The notes beneath the pieces are model-generated. The model saw only the letters and a list, made by a program, of their open reading frames with translations. It was not told the DNA's origin and did no database searches. The position numbers were made by a program, and so were the translations under genes. From NCBI RefSeq assembly GCF_028561275.1, contig NZ_JAQQTF010000002.1, positions 404,812 through 468,811 on the forward strand: a stretch of DNA of 64,000 nt, given 5' to 3'. This stretch comes from Aureisphaera galaxeae. GTDB taxonomy: Bacteria; Bacteroidota; Bacteroidia; Flavobacteriales; Flavobacteriaceae. Below are positions 8,761 to 17,344 of the stretch, piece by piece; position 1 is the first letter of the stretch, and each line of letters opens with the position of its first letter.

Positions 8761-9452
8761 TGACGTTCCTGCAATCCCTTCAACAAAAAATACAAGAAGG
8801 TCAACGACTGCTGGCCATACTTATAGATCCCGAAAAATTTGAAACGGAGCAGGCACCTGCGTTCATGCGAACCCTTCCCGTAGATACCACACACATTTTT
8901 GTGGGCGGAAGTACCGTGCCCGAAGGAAGAACGGAGGCGGTTGTGGAGGCATTAAAAGGATGTACCTCGAAGCCTATTTTCATTTTTCCGGGGGATTACA
9001 ATCAGATAGCCGATAATGCCGACGCCTTGTTGTTTTTGAGTTTGTTATCGGGACGCAATCCCGAATACTTGATCGGACAGCAGGTGAAAGCCGTTGCCAA
9101 ACTAAGGGAAGCAAAACTGGAAGTAATACCCACAGGCTATATTTTAATTGATGGTGGAAATGAATCAGCCGTGCAACGAGTAACTGGAACAGCACCACTT
9201 TCGCAAGAGAATATTCAAGAAATTGTAGATACTGCTAAAGCAGGCGAACTCATGGGTGCCCAATGGATTTATTTGGAAGCGGGCAGTGGTGCACAGATTC
9301 CCGTTTCCCAAGATATTATAAAAGCAGTGAAAGCCGATATCACCGTTCCCTTGATTGTGGGTGGTGGCATTCGGTCCGAAATACAAAAAGTAAGAGCGTA
9401 CAATGCAGGTGCCGATATGGTTGTTATGGGTACCATATTCGAAAAAGAATAA
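8760..9452 (+). CDS. Geranylgeranylglyceryl phosphate synthase-like protein (PcrB/GGGPS family)
   Basis: 230 residues forming a TIM barrel. LLAILIDPEKF at the N-terminus, FVGGSTVPEG, IFIFPGDYNQI, LLFLSLLSGRNPEYLIG, YLEAGSGA and PLIVGGGIRS line up with the prenyl-diphosphate and glycerol-1-phosphate binding segments of group II GGGPS enzymes. The family joins a polyprenyl diphosphate to sn-glycerol-1-phosphate; it is best known from archaeal lipids, and Bacteroidota carry a homologue. The physiological product here is not shown by sequence. It is third in the operon, with one-base overlap upstream and a 1-bp gap downstream. Confidence 0.93.
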   Translation: MTFLQSLQQKIQEGQRLLAILIDPEKFETEQAPAFMRTLPVDTTHIFVGGSTVPEGRTEAVVEALKGCTSKPIFIFPGDYNQIADNADALLFLSLLSGRNPEYLIGQQVKAVAKLREAKLEVIPTGYILIDGGNESAVQRVTGTAPLSQENIQEIVDTAKAGELMGAQWIYLEAGSGAQIPVSQDIIKAVKADITVPLIVGGGIRSEIQKVRAYNAGADMVVMGTIFEKE

Positions 9453-9453
9453 C

Positions 9454-9714
9454 ATGGAAATATCAGTAGAATTAACTCTAACTCCTATTCAGGATGATTT
9501 TGAACCACCGATTATAGAATTCATACAAAACCTACGTAATTCGGGTCTTACCGTTATGGAAAATCCTTTGAGCACTCAGGTATACGGAGAGTATGAAGCG
9601 GTGATGGGCGTGCTTCAAAAAGAAATGAAGACGGCCTTGGAAGCCATGGAGAGAGGGCTGTTGTATATGAAAATCGTAAAATCCAATAGAAGCGACTATG
9701 AGCCTCATTTTTGA
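9454..9714 (+). CDS. Thiamine-binding / MTH1187-YkoF-like protein (COG0011)
   Basis: 86 residues from the ATG at 9454 (MEISVELTLTP), two bases after the previous stop. The small ferredoxin-like fold pattern (beta strand, IEFIQNLRNSGLTV, then TQVYGEYEAVMGVLQKEM) fits COG0011. Members bind thiamine or related hydroxymethylpyrimidine compounds, though many are uncharacterised. It overlaps the start of the PnuC gene by 17 bp. That coupling to a vitamin transporter is the main functional clue here. Confidence 0.8.
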   Translation: MEISVELTLTPIQDDFEPPIIEFIQNLRNSGLTVMENPLSTQVYGEYEAVMGVLQKEMKTALEAMERGLLYMKIVKSNRSDYEPHF

Positions 9715-10330
9715 TTTCCTTTTCGGCCAATATTCCGAATACGAAACCCTAGATATCGTTCTGGAAATTATAGCCGTGTTTTTTGGTCTGCTTTCAGTTC
9801 TTTTTTCCAAACAGAACAATGTGTTGGTGTTTCCCACAGGCATGATTAGTACGGCCATTTTCGTATACCTATTATTGAAATGGACGCTGCTAGGGGATAT
9901 GATGATTAATGGATACTATTTCATTATGAGCGTATACGGTTGGTATATCTGGACCAAAAAGGTGGATGAATCCCACGTGACCCCTATTTCCGAAACGACC
10001 TCCAAAGAGAAAGGCTATTCCGTTTTCATCTTTATCGCTACCCTTGGGTTTGTTTATTTGGTCTATACTTCTTTCGATAAGTGGAACGATTGGACGGCCT
10101 ATGTGGACACCTTAACCACTGCCATATTTTTTGTGGGAATGTGGCTCATGGCCCGACGTAAAATTGAAAACTGGATTTATTGGATTATTGGTGATATCAT
10201 TTCGGTTCCGCTGTACTTTTATAAAGGATTCACCTTTACCTCTCTGCAATACCTTATTTTTACTTTCATAGCTATTTTCGGTTATCTCGCATGGAAAAAA
10301 CACTTAGACAAATCCCCAGCGATTGCTTAA
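9698..10330 (+). CDS. pnuC: PnuC-family vitamin/nucleoside transporter
   Basis: 210 residues, inner membrane, about seven membrane segments. The region VLVFPTGMISTAIFVYLL, the aromatic motif YYFIMSVYGWYIW and the segment IENWIYWIIGDIISVPLYFYKG are typical of Pnu transporters. The family facilitates uptake of nicotinamide riboside (PnuC), thiamine (PnuT) or riboflavin (PnuX). The substrate cannot be fixed from sequence: the NadR-like kinase downstream points to nicotinamide riboside, the thiamine-binding-like protein upstream to thiamine. It overlaps its neighbours by 17 and 40 bp. Confidence 0.9.
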   Translation: MSLIFDFLFGQYSEYETLDIVLEIIAVFFGLLSVLFSKQNNVLVFPTGMISTAIFVYLLLKWTLLGDMMINGYYFIMSVYGWYIWTKKVDESHVTPISETTSKEKGYSVFIFIATLGFVYLVYTSFDKWNDWTAYVDTLTTAIFFVGMWLMARRKIENWIYWIIGDIISVPLYFYKGFTFTSLQYLIFTFIAIFGYLAWKKHLDKSPAIA

Positions 10331-10851
10331 AAATCGTTCTCTTCGGGCCAGAATCCAGTGGGAAGACCACCCTTGCCAAGGCCTTGGCCGAAAAGTACGA
10401 AACGGAATGGGTGCCTGAATTTATGCGTGGGTACCTTCAGGAAAAGTGGGATCTTCATGGAGAGCATATCACAAAGGAGGATCTCATTCCCATTGCACAA
10501 GGCCAAATTAGAACCGAAAATGAAAAGGCCCTGAGCGCAAATTCGTACCTTTTTTGTGACACGAATTTGCGTGAAATGAAGGTGTATTGCGAGTATTACT
10601 ACGACGGATTTTGCCCTGAAGCCATCCTAGAAGCCTGTAAAAATGAGCAGTACGATCACTACTTTCTAACACAGATAGATATTCCGTGGGAAAAGGACGA
10701 CTTAAGGGATAGACCCGATGATAGATTAACACTATTTCGTACTTTTGAGTCGGAACTGATAACAAACCATCTTCCTTATACCCTTCTGGAGGGCACTTTG
10801 GAAGAACGAATTCACGCAGCATCCCAAGTCTTACAAACACTTAAAGAATAG
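10291..10851 (+). CDS. NadR-like AAA family ATPase / nicotinamide riboside kinase-type protein
   Basis: 186 residues. A Walker A motif, GPESSGKTTLAKAL, sits near residue 19, followed by YETEWVPEFMRGYL and the segment SYLFCDTNLREMKVYCEYYY. This matches the kinase half of NadR (ribosylnicotinamide kinase) without a nicotinamide mononucleotide adenylyltransferase domain. It would trap an imported vitamin nucleoside by phosphorylation. The frame starts 40 bp inside pnuC and no other convincing start is available, so the two are tightly coupled. A thiamine-kinase-like role is possible in this context. Confidence 0.85.
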   Translation: MEKTLRQIPSDCLKIVLFGPESSGKTTLAKALAEKYETEWVPEFMRGYLQEKWDLHGEHITKEDLIPIAQGQIRTENEKALSANSYLFCDTNLREMKVYCEYYYDGFCPEAILEACKNEQYDHYFLTQIDIPWEKDDLRDRPDDRLTLFRTFESELITNHLPYTLLEGTLEERIHAASQVLQTLKE

Positions 10852-10857
10852 CGCTTA

Positions 10858-12384
10858 ATGCTAACGGAAAAGGATATAGATCAAATAGAAACCCATGGAC
10901 TTACCCTACATAAGGTCTATAAGCAATTGGAAACCTTTAATCGCGGGATTCCGTTCGCCAACGTCATAACCACGGCCTCTATTGGCAACGGTATTCAAGA
11001 AATTGACGAGAAGGAGCGTAAGCAGTTGGAACACTATTTTGACGAGAAAAAGGATGATCTGGACATCGTAAAGTTTGTTCCGGCGTCCGGAGCTGCCACC
11101 CGTATGTTTAAGTTCCTTCATGAGTTTCTGGAAAGTTTCGATCCGGAAAAAGATGTTTTCCGTACCTATGCCAAAAAGAATCCCAGCGAAGATCTGGAAA
11201 CCTTCTTTTCTTCCTTGAGTGAGTTTGCCTTTGTAAATGAAGTGCGTAAGAAGATCCGGGAAATGTACCCCGACTACAAGAAATCATCCAAAGGACAGCG
11301 CTATCACTATTTTGTAAATGCCATGTTGAGTGAAGAGGGGTTGAATTTTGGGAATAAACCCAAAGGCCTTGTTCCATTCCACCGTTATAAAAAATACGCA
11401 ACAACGGCTTTTGAGGAACAGCTCATAGAGGCAGCTAGTTATTCGGCTGTGAAAGATGATATATATCTTCATTTTACCTTTTCGGAAAATCATGTGGACG
11501 CTTTTAAGGAAGAATTCAATGCCGTAAAAAGTCGCGTAAGCCGAAAAACAAAAAAGACCTACCATATTTCGTATTCCTTTCAGAATAAGGATACCGATAC
11601 CATCGCCGTAGACCCAGATAATAAGCCCTTCAGAAATACAAATGGGAAATTGGTGTTTCGACCTTCGGGGCATGGCGCTCTGCTTAAGAACCTAAACGAC
11701 GTAAATGCGGATATTATCTTCATCAAAAATATAGACAATGTTGCCTCTCAGGAATACAATCCGGAAATTGGTTGCTATAAGAAGGTACTAGCAGGTAAAC
11801 TATTACAGCTTCAGTCCAAAATCTTTGGCTACCTCAAGAAATTGGAAGGCGACATTACTTTAGAAGAAGTGAAGGAAATACAATCCTTCGTTTGGAACGA
11901 TCTGGATGTTAAAGATATTCCCCATGGCATTTCTGCCATGACCGAATTCCTAAATAGACCCATACGCGTTTGCGGCGTAGTTCGTAATACAGGAGCACCA
12001 GGTGGAGGTCCGTTTTGGGTGAAGAATGTTGAAGGACAGGTTTCCCTTCAGATTGTGGAAAAATCGCAAATTGATATGGACAACGAGCGCCAGCGAAGTA
12101 TTGTGAATGAAGCTACCCACTTTAATCCGGTAGATATTGTTTGCGGGCTGCGTGATTATAAAGGGGAGAAGTTCGATCTTATGCAATTTGCCGATCCTTA
12201 TACCGGAATCATTTCAGAAAAATCGGAAAGTGGTAAGCCCATTAGGGCGTTAGAACTTCCTGGCTTGTGGAATGGGGGTATGGCACAATGGAATACGGTC
12301 TTCGTTGAGGTTCCTTTAATTACCTTCAATCCCGTAAAAACCGTAAACGATCTTCTTAAAAAAGAGCATCGTCCCAATGCCTGA
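10858..12384 (+). CDS. DUF4301 family protein
   Basis: 508 residues. It is recognised by the conserved segments VKFVPASGAATRMFK (near 75), FRPSGHGALLKNLND, IFIKNIDNV and CGVVRNTGAPGGGPFWV. The middle part, with SGHGALL and KNIDN, is reminiscent of nucleotidyltransferase or sugar-1-phosphate uridylyltransferase folds, but the activity is unknown. It starts 7 bp after the NadR-like gene and its TGA overlaps the arfB ATG, so it belongs to the vitamin-transport operon. Confidence 0.9.
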   Translation: MLTEKDIDQIETHGLTLHKVYKQLETFNRGIPFANVITTASIGNGIQEIDEKERKQLEHYFDEKKDDLDIVKFVPASGAATRMFKFLHEFLESFDPEKDVFRTYAKKNPSEDLETFFSSLSEFAFVNEVRKKIREMYPDYKKSSKGQRYHYFVNAMLSEEGLNFGNKPKGLVPFHRYKKYATTAFEEQLIEAASYSAVKDDIYLHFTFSENHVDAFKEEFNAVKSRVSRKTKKTYHISYSFQNKDTDTIAVDPDNKPFRNTNGKLVFRPSGHGALLKNLNDVNADIIFIKNIDNVASQEYNPEIGCYKKVLAGKLLQLQSKIFGYLKKLEGDITLEEVKEIQSFVWNDLDVKDIPHGISAMTEFLNRPIRVCGVVRNTGAPGGGPFWVKNVEGQVSLQIVEKSQIDMDNERQRSIVNEATHFNPVDIVCGLRDYKGEKFDLMQFADPYTGIISEKSESGKPIRALELPGLWNGGMAQWNTVFVEVPLITFNPVKTVNDLLKKEHRPNA

Positions 12385-12788
12385 TGCAAGTCGATGTACT
12401 TTTAAAAGAACTTCAATTTAGAACGGCACGTAGTAGTGGACCGGGAGGTCAGCATGTAAATAAGGTATCCTCCAAGGTAGAGGTACTTTTCCATGTTTGG
12501 GATTCTGAAGCCCTTACAGAAAAGGAAAAAGAACTTCTCAAAGAGCGTTTGTCCCATCGTATTTCAGAAAAAGGATTCCTCATTGTAAAAGACGAATCCA
12601 ACCGCAGTCAACATCGCAATAAAGCTTTCGCTATCGATAAGTTGGTCGAATTACTTCGTGAACATCTTAAGGTGCGTACTCCCAGAAAACGAACCAAGAT
12701 TCCCAAAAGCGTAATTGAAAAGCGATTGAAGGCGAAACACCAAAAGGCACTTAAAAAGCAAAACCGAAAACCACCCAAATGGGACTAG
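12384..12788 (+). CDS. arfB: Peptidyl-tRNA hydrolase ArfB / release-factor-like ribosome rescue protein
   Basis: 134 residues. The catalytic GPGGQ loop is at 19-23 (SSGPGGQHVNKVSSKVEV), as in class I release factors, but there is no codon-recognition domain. The C-terminus is a Lys/Arg-rich tail (KRLKAKHQKALKKQNRK), which in ArfB/YaeJ and ICT1 enters the empty mRNA channel of stalled ribosomes. It acts in the cytoplasm to release stalled peptides. It is the last gene of the operon, starting on the TGA of the DUF4301 gene. Confidence 0.95.
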   Translation: MQVDVLLKELQFRTARSSGPGGQHVNKVSSKVEVLFHVWDSEALTEKEKELLKERLSHRISEKGFLIVKDESNRSQHRNKAFAIDKLVELLREHLKVRTPRKRTKIPKSVIEKRLKAKHQKALKKQNRKPPKWD

Positions 12789-12790
12789 TG

Positions 12791-12837
12791 CACACAAAGT
12801 GTGTAAAAACTATACAGTTTGTGTAGGAGATTACACA
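12791..12837 (+). promoter_or_regulatory. Two phased dyads, possible activator sites
   Basis: CACAC-AAA-GTGTG (12791-12803) and TGTGTA-N6-TACACA (12820-12837) share the TGTG/CACA arms. Their centres are about 31.5 bp apart, three helical turns. They lie about 110-140 bp before the putative -12 element at 12938, where enhancer sites of NtrC-type activators usually sit. The link is inference. Confidence 0.4.
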
Positions 12838-12923
12838 CATGAGTATCGCTCGACAAATTTCTCAATAACTTTTATTTAACTGAATATCAAATACTTAAGC
12901 GTTAATTTGCTAATTCTGGAAGT

Positions 12924-12940
12924 TTGGTATCGATTTTTCT
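12924..12940 (+). promoter_or_regulatory. Possible sigma-54 (-24/-12) promoter
   Basis: TTGGTAT at 12924-12930 followed by TTTTTCT gives GG-N10-TC, against the sigma-54 consensus GG-N10-GC. The -24 half is good; the -12 half lacks the G. It lies 60 bp before the ATG of the secreted protein at 13001 and one gene away from an NtrC-type regulator. Confidence 0.35.
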
Positions 12941-13000
12941 ATACTCTAAGCGATAAGGAAAATGAAAAATTGTTGATTATCCCCACAAAAAATTAAATCT

Positions 13001-13309
13001 ATGAAAAAGTTAATGATCGCTACAGCGATAATAATGGTATCACTAACCTCAATCAATGCCCAGTCATCTTTGAAGGAATCTCCATCAAAAGCGCAAGTTG
13101 CCTCCTCACAAGATGATTATAAAGAAGTAAAGGTGTCTGAATTGCCCCAAGCTGTAAAGGATGCTATCGCCAAAGACCTCGAAGGCGCTACAGTATCCAA
13201 GGCTTACGCTAATGAAAAAGGTGAATTCAAACTAGTTGTGACCACTGCCGATAAGTTAAGTAAAACATTGTATGCCAACAATAAAGGTGAGTGGATTAAA
13301 AAGCAGTAA
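13001..13309 (+). CDS. Small secreted PepSY-like protein
   Basis: 102 residues. A signal peptide (MKKLMIATAIIMVSLTSINAQ) is cleaved after about residue 20. The mature part has one PepSY-like unit: VKVSELPQAVKDAIAKDLEGATVSKAY, then GEFKLVVTT and LYANNKGEWIKK. Such small periplasmic proteins are abundant in Bacteroidota and often respond to two-component systems; the molecular function is unclear. It is monocistronic, with a strong terminator at 13343 and the possible sigma-54 promoter and dyads upstream. Confidence 0.85.
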   Translation: MKKLMIATAIIMVSLTSINAQSSLKESPSKAQVASSQDDYKEVKVSELPQAVKDAIAKDLEGATVSKAYANEKGEFKLVVTTADKLSKTLYANNKGEWIKKQ

Positions 13310-13342
13310 GCTGCAGGTATTTTTAGATTCAATACTTCGCAT

Positions 13343-13369
13343 GGGTGCCCTTAGGGGCACCCTTTTTTT
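13343..13369 (+). terminator. Intrinsic terminator after the PepSY-like gene
   Basis: A perfect 8-bp stem GGGTGCCC/GGGCACCC with a TTAG loop (13343-13362) is followed by seven T residues. Confidence 0.95.
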
Positions 13370-13430
13370 ATGATAAATTTTACGTTGACCTAAGGTATAC
13401 TTCTTATTTTTACGGAGTTATAACAAACCT

Positions 13431-14780
13431 ATGGCCGATACAATCTTAATCCTCGAAGATGATATCGCCTTTCTTACTATGCTGTCCACCTTCCTGGAAA
13501 GGAAGGGTTATTCCGTGGAGGGAGTCTCCTCTATGGCCGAAGCTGAAGGAAGGTTACTAGAAAAATCATTTTCCCTACTCATTACCGATCTTAAACTGCC
13601 CGATGGTTCGGGACTTTCCATTTTGGAATATGCCAAAGAGAAGTCACCATCCACCCAAGTCATCCTCATGACCGGCTATGCCGAAGTTTCCTCTGCCGTG
13701 AAAGCAATTAAAAAAGGGGCCTTGGATTATATTTCCAAACCTTTTCGTCCTGAGGAACTGCTCATGATTATGGAACAGACAAAAGAGGTAGAGCAAACAC
13801 CGAAAAAAGAAAAAAAGACTGCCCCGTTGCCTCAGTTAAATGATGAGGTGAAAAAAACCAACTTCGTGGCTGGTATTAGTGAAGCTTCTAAGAAATTCCA
13901 TCAGTACCTAAAATTGGTGGGTCCTACCGATATGGGAGTGCTCATTCAAGGGGAGAGTGGAACGGGAAAGGAAGTTGCGGCACAAGCCATTCATGCGTAC
14001 AGTTATAGAAGCGCCAATAATTTTGTAGCTGTCGATTGCGGTGCCATTCCCAAGGAAATTGCAGCCAGTGAGTTTTTTGGGCATGTTAAGGGAAGTTTTA
14101 CAGGTGCAGTAAATGACAAAAAAGGTCATTTCGAAGCAGCCCATGGCGGCACCCTCTTCTTAGATGAAGTAGGGAACCTTTCCTATGAAAATCAGGTGCA
14201 ATTGCTGCGTGCCCTTCAGGAGCGTAAAATAAAACCGGTAGGGAGCAATTCAGAGATTGAAGTGGATGTGCGTATTATTTCCGCGACCAACGAAGATCTT
14301 CTGGATGCAGTGGCCAAAGGGAATTTTAGGGAAGACCTATATCATAGGCTTAACGAATTTTCCATTCAGATACCTTCCCTGTGCGAACGAAGGGAGGATT
14401 TATTCCTGTATACCGAATATTTCCTGAGTGAAGCCAATGAATCTCTGAACAAGAATATTCTTGGCCTTTCATCGCAAGTTGAATTGGCTTTCAAAAACTA
14501 CAACTGGCCTGGAAACCTTCGGGAACTGAAAAATGTATTGAAAAGAGCTGTTTTATTAACACCCGGTTCGCATGTGGAGATCGATGCAATTCCTCAGGAA
14601 GTTGTAATAGGGTCGGAACCGAGACCTGTTAGGAATTTCTCTAAAAGTTTCAATGAAAAACAGCTCATCATCAATGCACTGGAAGAGACAGGGAATAATA
14701 AATCCAAAGCAGCGCGATTGCTCAATATTACCCGAAAGACACTTTACAATAAAATGGATTTGTATGACCTTAAGCTGTAG
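13431..14780 (+). CDS. NtrC-type sigma-54-dependent response regulator
   Basis: 449 residues in three domains. A receiver domain (1-120) has the phospho-acceptor Asp53 in LLITDLKLPDG. The AAA+ domain has Walker A GESGTGK at 174-180, the sigma-54 contact loop GSFTGA at 221-226 (Ala to Ser relative to the GAFTGA consensus) and Walker B TLFLDEVG near 241-248. A Fis-type helix-turn-helix lies at the C-terminus (NKSKAARLLNITRKTLYNKM). It activates sigma-54 promoters by ATP hydrolysis. The 3' end overlaps the convergent hybrid kinase by 11 bp, so the two are likely partners in one phosphorelay. Confidence 0.95.
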   Translation: MADTILILEDDIAFLTMLSTFLERKGYSVEGVSSMAEAEGRLLEKSFSLLITDLKLPDGSGLSILEYAKEKSPSTQVILMTGYAEVSSAVKAIKKGALDYISKPFRPEELLMIMEQTKEVEQTPKKEKKTAPLPQLNDEVKKTNFVAGISEASKKFHQYLKLVGPTDMGVLIQGESGTGKEVAAQAIHAYSYRSANNFVAVDCGAIPKEIAASEFFGHVKGSFTGAVNDKKGHFEAAHGGTLFLDEVGNLSYENQVQLLRALQERKIKPVGSNSEIEVDVRIISATNEDLLDAVAKGNFREDLYHRLNEFSIQIPSLCERREDLFLYTEYFLSEANESLNKNILGLSSQVELAFKNYNWPGNLRELKNVLKRAVLLTPGSHVEIDAIPQEVVIGSEPRPVRNFSKSFNEKQLIINALEETGNNKSKAARLLNITRKTLYNKMDLYDLKL

Positions 14781-17232
14781 CTTTTTCCCTGTTTTTTAGG
14801 GCATCGGTCAGTTTTTTTACTTCAACTTTTAGGTTGGCGAAGAGACTCTCCATTTCAGATTGTGTGGTTTCCCCTTTGGCACAATGTTCCATGGTTTCCA
14901 AAATGGGATTTATTTTCTTGGCATTCAACTGCCGGCACATGGTCAACATGCGATGGGCCGTATTGGCCAATAAAGGACAATCGAATGTGGCGATGGCTTG
15001 TTCAATATGTTTTACATCCTTTTCCGTTTGTTCGTAGAAAATACTAAGAACTTCGTCCACACTTTCGGGATTATTCAGAAAAGATTCCAAGAAGGAAAGG
15101 TCGTATAAGGCGTGCGACGGATTTTGGAACACCTTTAATTCTGGAAGATGCGTTTCTATCTTGTTTAAGAATAGCGGGCTTAGTGCTGCAATGAGTTGAT
15201 TTTTACTGAAGGGTTTCTGAAGCATATCTGTAAACCCCGAGTCCAGATACTTGCTACGCGGATGTTGTCGGGCACCCGTCATGGCAATGATGGGCTGATT
15301 GGTATAGGATTCCAGCACTCCGCTTTGTAATTGTTCCACTACCTCAAAACCACTGGTATTCGGCATTTCAATATCGGTGAGTATAAAATCGAAATCCAAA
15401 TGCGGATGCTTCAAAATTGAATCGAAAGAAGTGAACCCATATACCTCGATGTTCATTTGCTCAAAGAGTTCCTTCAGTAATTTGATCATGGACGCATCAT
15501 CATCGATAATGATGGCTTTCAGGTTTCCATTAAGTGCGGCTATGCGTTGCGGAACAATGGATTGTGCTTGTTGTGCCGCAACAGTCTGAAGCGGTAGCGT
15601 AAAATAGAACGTACTTCCTTCTCCCAAGGTACTTTCTACCTTCAGGGTTCCCTCCAATAGATTGGCAATCTTTTTGGAAATAGCCAGCCCCAATCCGCTT
15701 CCCCCAAATTTTTGAAAGGTATCACTTTCTGCTTGGGTAAACTCCTTGAATATGAGTTGTTGTTTCTCTTTTGAAATACCTATTCCAGAGTCGGTCACAG
15801 CAATTTCTACTTGGTAGGTGTCATCCTTTAGACTTAGCACATTGGCCGTAATTTGTATACGTCCCTTTTCGGTAAACTTGTAGGCATTGCTCACCAAATT
15901 ATGGACGATTTGTTGGATTCGAAGGGGATCACTTTCAAACACCTTTCCCTCTAAGGTTTCATCGATATAGAGGTTGAGGTCTATGGGTTTTTCTATGTGA
16001 AGGTCTTTGGAAGCTTTGGCAATTTGGTGCAATAAGTTTTCCAAGGAGAAAGGAACCTTATCTATGGGTAATTTCCCTGCTTCCAATTTTGAAAAGTCCA
16101 GCAGGTCATCCACCATTTTACTAATAAAATGAGCACTGGAGGCAATTTGCTGGGTGTAGTTCTGCTGTTTTTCTGAAAGCGGTGTGTGGGTGAACAATTC
16201 GGAATAACCGACAATAGTATTTAATGGAGTCTTCAAGTCGTGGCTCACAGTGGCCATTAATTGGTCCCTGGTCTTTAAAACTTCATCCGAATATTGCTTT
16301 TCGCGTTCCAGTTTTCGTTTTAATCGTTCCGTTTTAAAGAAATCATTCAAAATGAGATAGGAAAATAGAATGATCACTCCGAGTCCGAGAACCCCAGCAA
16401 ACCGAAGGACCTTTTTTGTTTTGGCTTCCGAAGCTATTTTTTGTTGATCCTCAACGAATCGATTGCGGCTCATTTCTGCATCGAAATCGGCAATCATTTC
16501 CCGCAGACGGTACGAAATGTCCAGTTCGTTCTGCAATAACTCGTTTTCTTTTTCCTTCAAAGCATTCCGGGTACGGGAGTTTTCCCTTTTGGCTTCCAAA
16601 ACGATATAGCGGGAAATTTTCACCAAGCTATCTATCGTAATGCTGTTTACTTGGGTGGTATCGAAGCCTACGTTCGTTTCGGTGAAATAATCGGCCCATT
16701 TGGCCCATGCTTTGCGCTTGGCATAACTCAATTTACTAGGCTCCCTTATGATGTCTTCGACACTGAGGCGTCCTGTTTTACGATCAAATTTCTTGAATTC
16801 GCGAAGGATGTCATCCAAAGAAGTATTCTGTTCGCTGGTCAATTTTAAAACCCGTAGCTGTTCTATATTCTGAATTTTCCGTTGCAACAGCATCTTTACA
16901 CTATCCAATTGTACTTTTTGGGCGGAATCGGTAATAATGGACTTTAAAGTGTCTATTTTTTTGTAGAGTGCATTGCTCTTTTGAAGGTATTGATCGAAGT
17001 CCTCTTGTTTCTGTGTAAGCAAGGCAATTCGGGAGAAACTATCGGTTTCGTACACCTCATTGATAAGGGTTCCCGTTTCAATGATTTTTTCGGTTTCCGT
17101 TTCCGCTCCCGAAGCGGCTATATAGGTTCGGTACTCTGTATACAGGAAATAACTTACTACCACTGCCAAGGCACCGAGCACAAGGTAGCTTACAATGATT
17201 TTTAGGGGAAAGCGGGTTTTAGGTTTGTTCAC
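14770..17232 (-). CDS. Hybrid sensor histidine kinase with receiver and HPt domains
   Basis: 820 residues. The membrane segments at about 11-31 and 278-297 enclose a roughly 245-residue helical periplasmic sensor. Then follow HisKA with His331 (TVSHDLKTPLNT), the ATPase domain (N box near 446, DSGIGI, GGSGLGLAIS near 510), a receiver domain with Asp620 (FILTDIEMPNTSG), and a C-terminal HPt domain with His760 (ANTAHRMLTMCRQL). The protein thus carries a full His-Asp-His relay and needs only an output regulator. The tail-to-tail NtrC-type gene is the obvious candidate. The ligand is unknown. Confidence 0.95.
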   Translation of the reverse strand: MNKPKTRFPLKIIVSYLVLGALAVVVSYFLYTEYRTYIAASGAETETEKIIETGTLINEVYETDSFSRIALLTQKQEDFDQYLQKSNALYKKIDTLKSIITDSAQKVQLDSVKMLLQRKIQNIEQLRVLKLTSEQNTSLDDILREFKKFDRKTGRLSVEDIIREPSKLSYAKRKAWAKWADYFTETNVGFDTTQVNSITIDSLVKISRYIVLEAKRENSRTRNALKEKENELLQNELDISYRLREMIADFDAEMSRNRFVEDQQKIASEAKTKKVLRFAGVLGLGVIILFSYLILNDFFKTERLKRKLEREKQYSDEVLKTRDQLMATVSHDLKTPLNTIVGYSELFTHTPLSEKQQNYTQQIASSAHFISKMVDDLLDFSKLEAGKLPIDKVPFSLENLLHQIAKASKDLHIEKPIDLNLYIDETLEGKVFESDPLRIQQIVHNLVSNAYKFTEKGRIQITANVLSLKDDTYQVEIAVTDSGIGISKEKQQLIFKEFTQAESDTFQKFGGSGLGLAISKKIANLLEGTLKVESTLGEGSTFYFTLPLQTVAAQQAQSIVPQRIAALNGNLKAIIIDDDASMIKLLKELFEQMNIEVYGFTSFDSILKHPHLDFDFILTDIEMPNTSGFEVVEQLQSGVLESYTNQPIIAMTGARQHPRSKYLDSGFTDMLQKPFSKNQLIAALSPLFLNKIETHLPELKVFQNPSHALYDLSFLESFLNNPESVDEVLSIFYEQTEKDVKHIEQAIATFDCPLLANTAHRMLTMCRQLNAKKINPILETMEHCAKGETTQSEMESLFANLKVEVKKLTDALKNREKATA

Positions 17233-17324
17233 TAGTTAAATATACAGATAATCAGGGGTTTATGCAATTTAAAAATCTCGAAAAACTCCTTTAAGTTTTG
17301 CTTTTTCAATAAAAAACACTTTTG

Positions 17325-17332
17325 TACTTTTG
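17325..17332 (+). promoter_or_regulatory. -7 promoter element upstream of the TPP riboswitch
   Basis: TACTTTTG (TAnnTTTG) lies about 20 bp before the aptamer, with a TTTG at 17297-17300 as a loosely spaced -33 element (24-bp spacer). Confidence 0.6.
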
Positions 17333-17344
17333 TCGCGCATCTCA

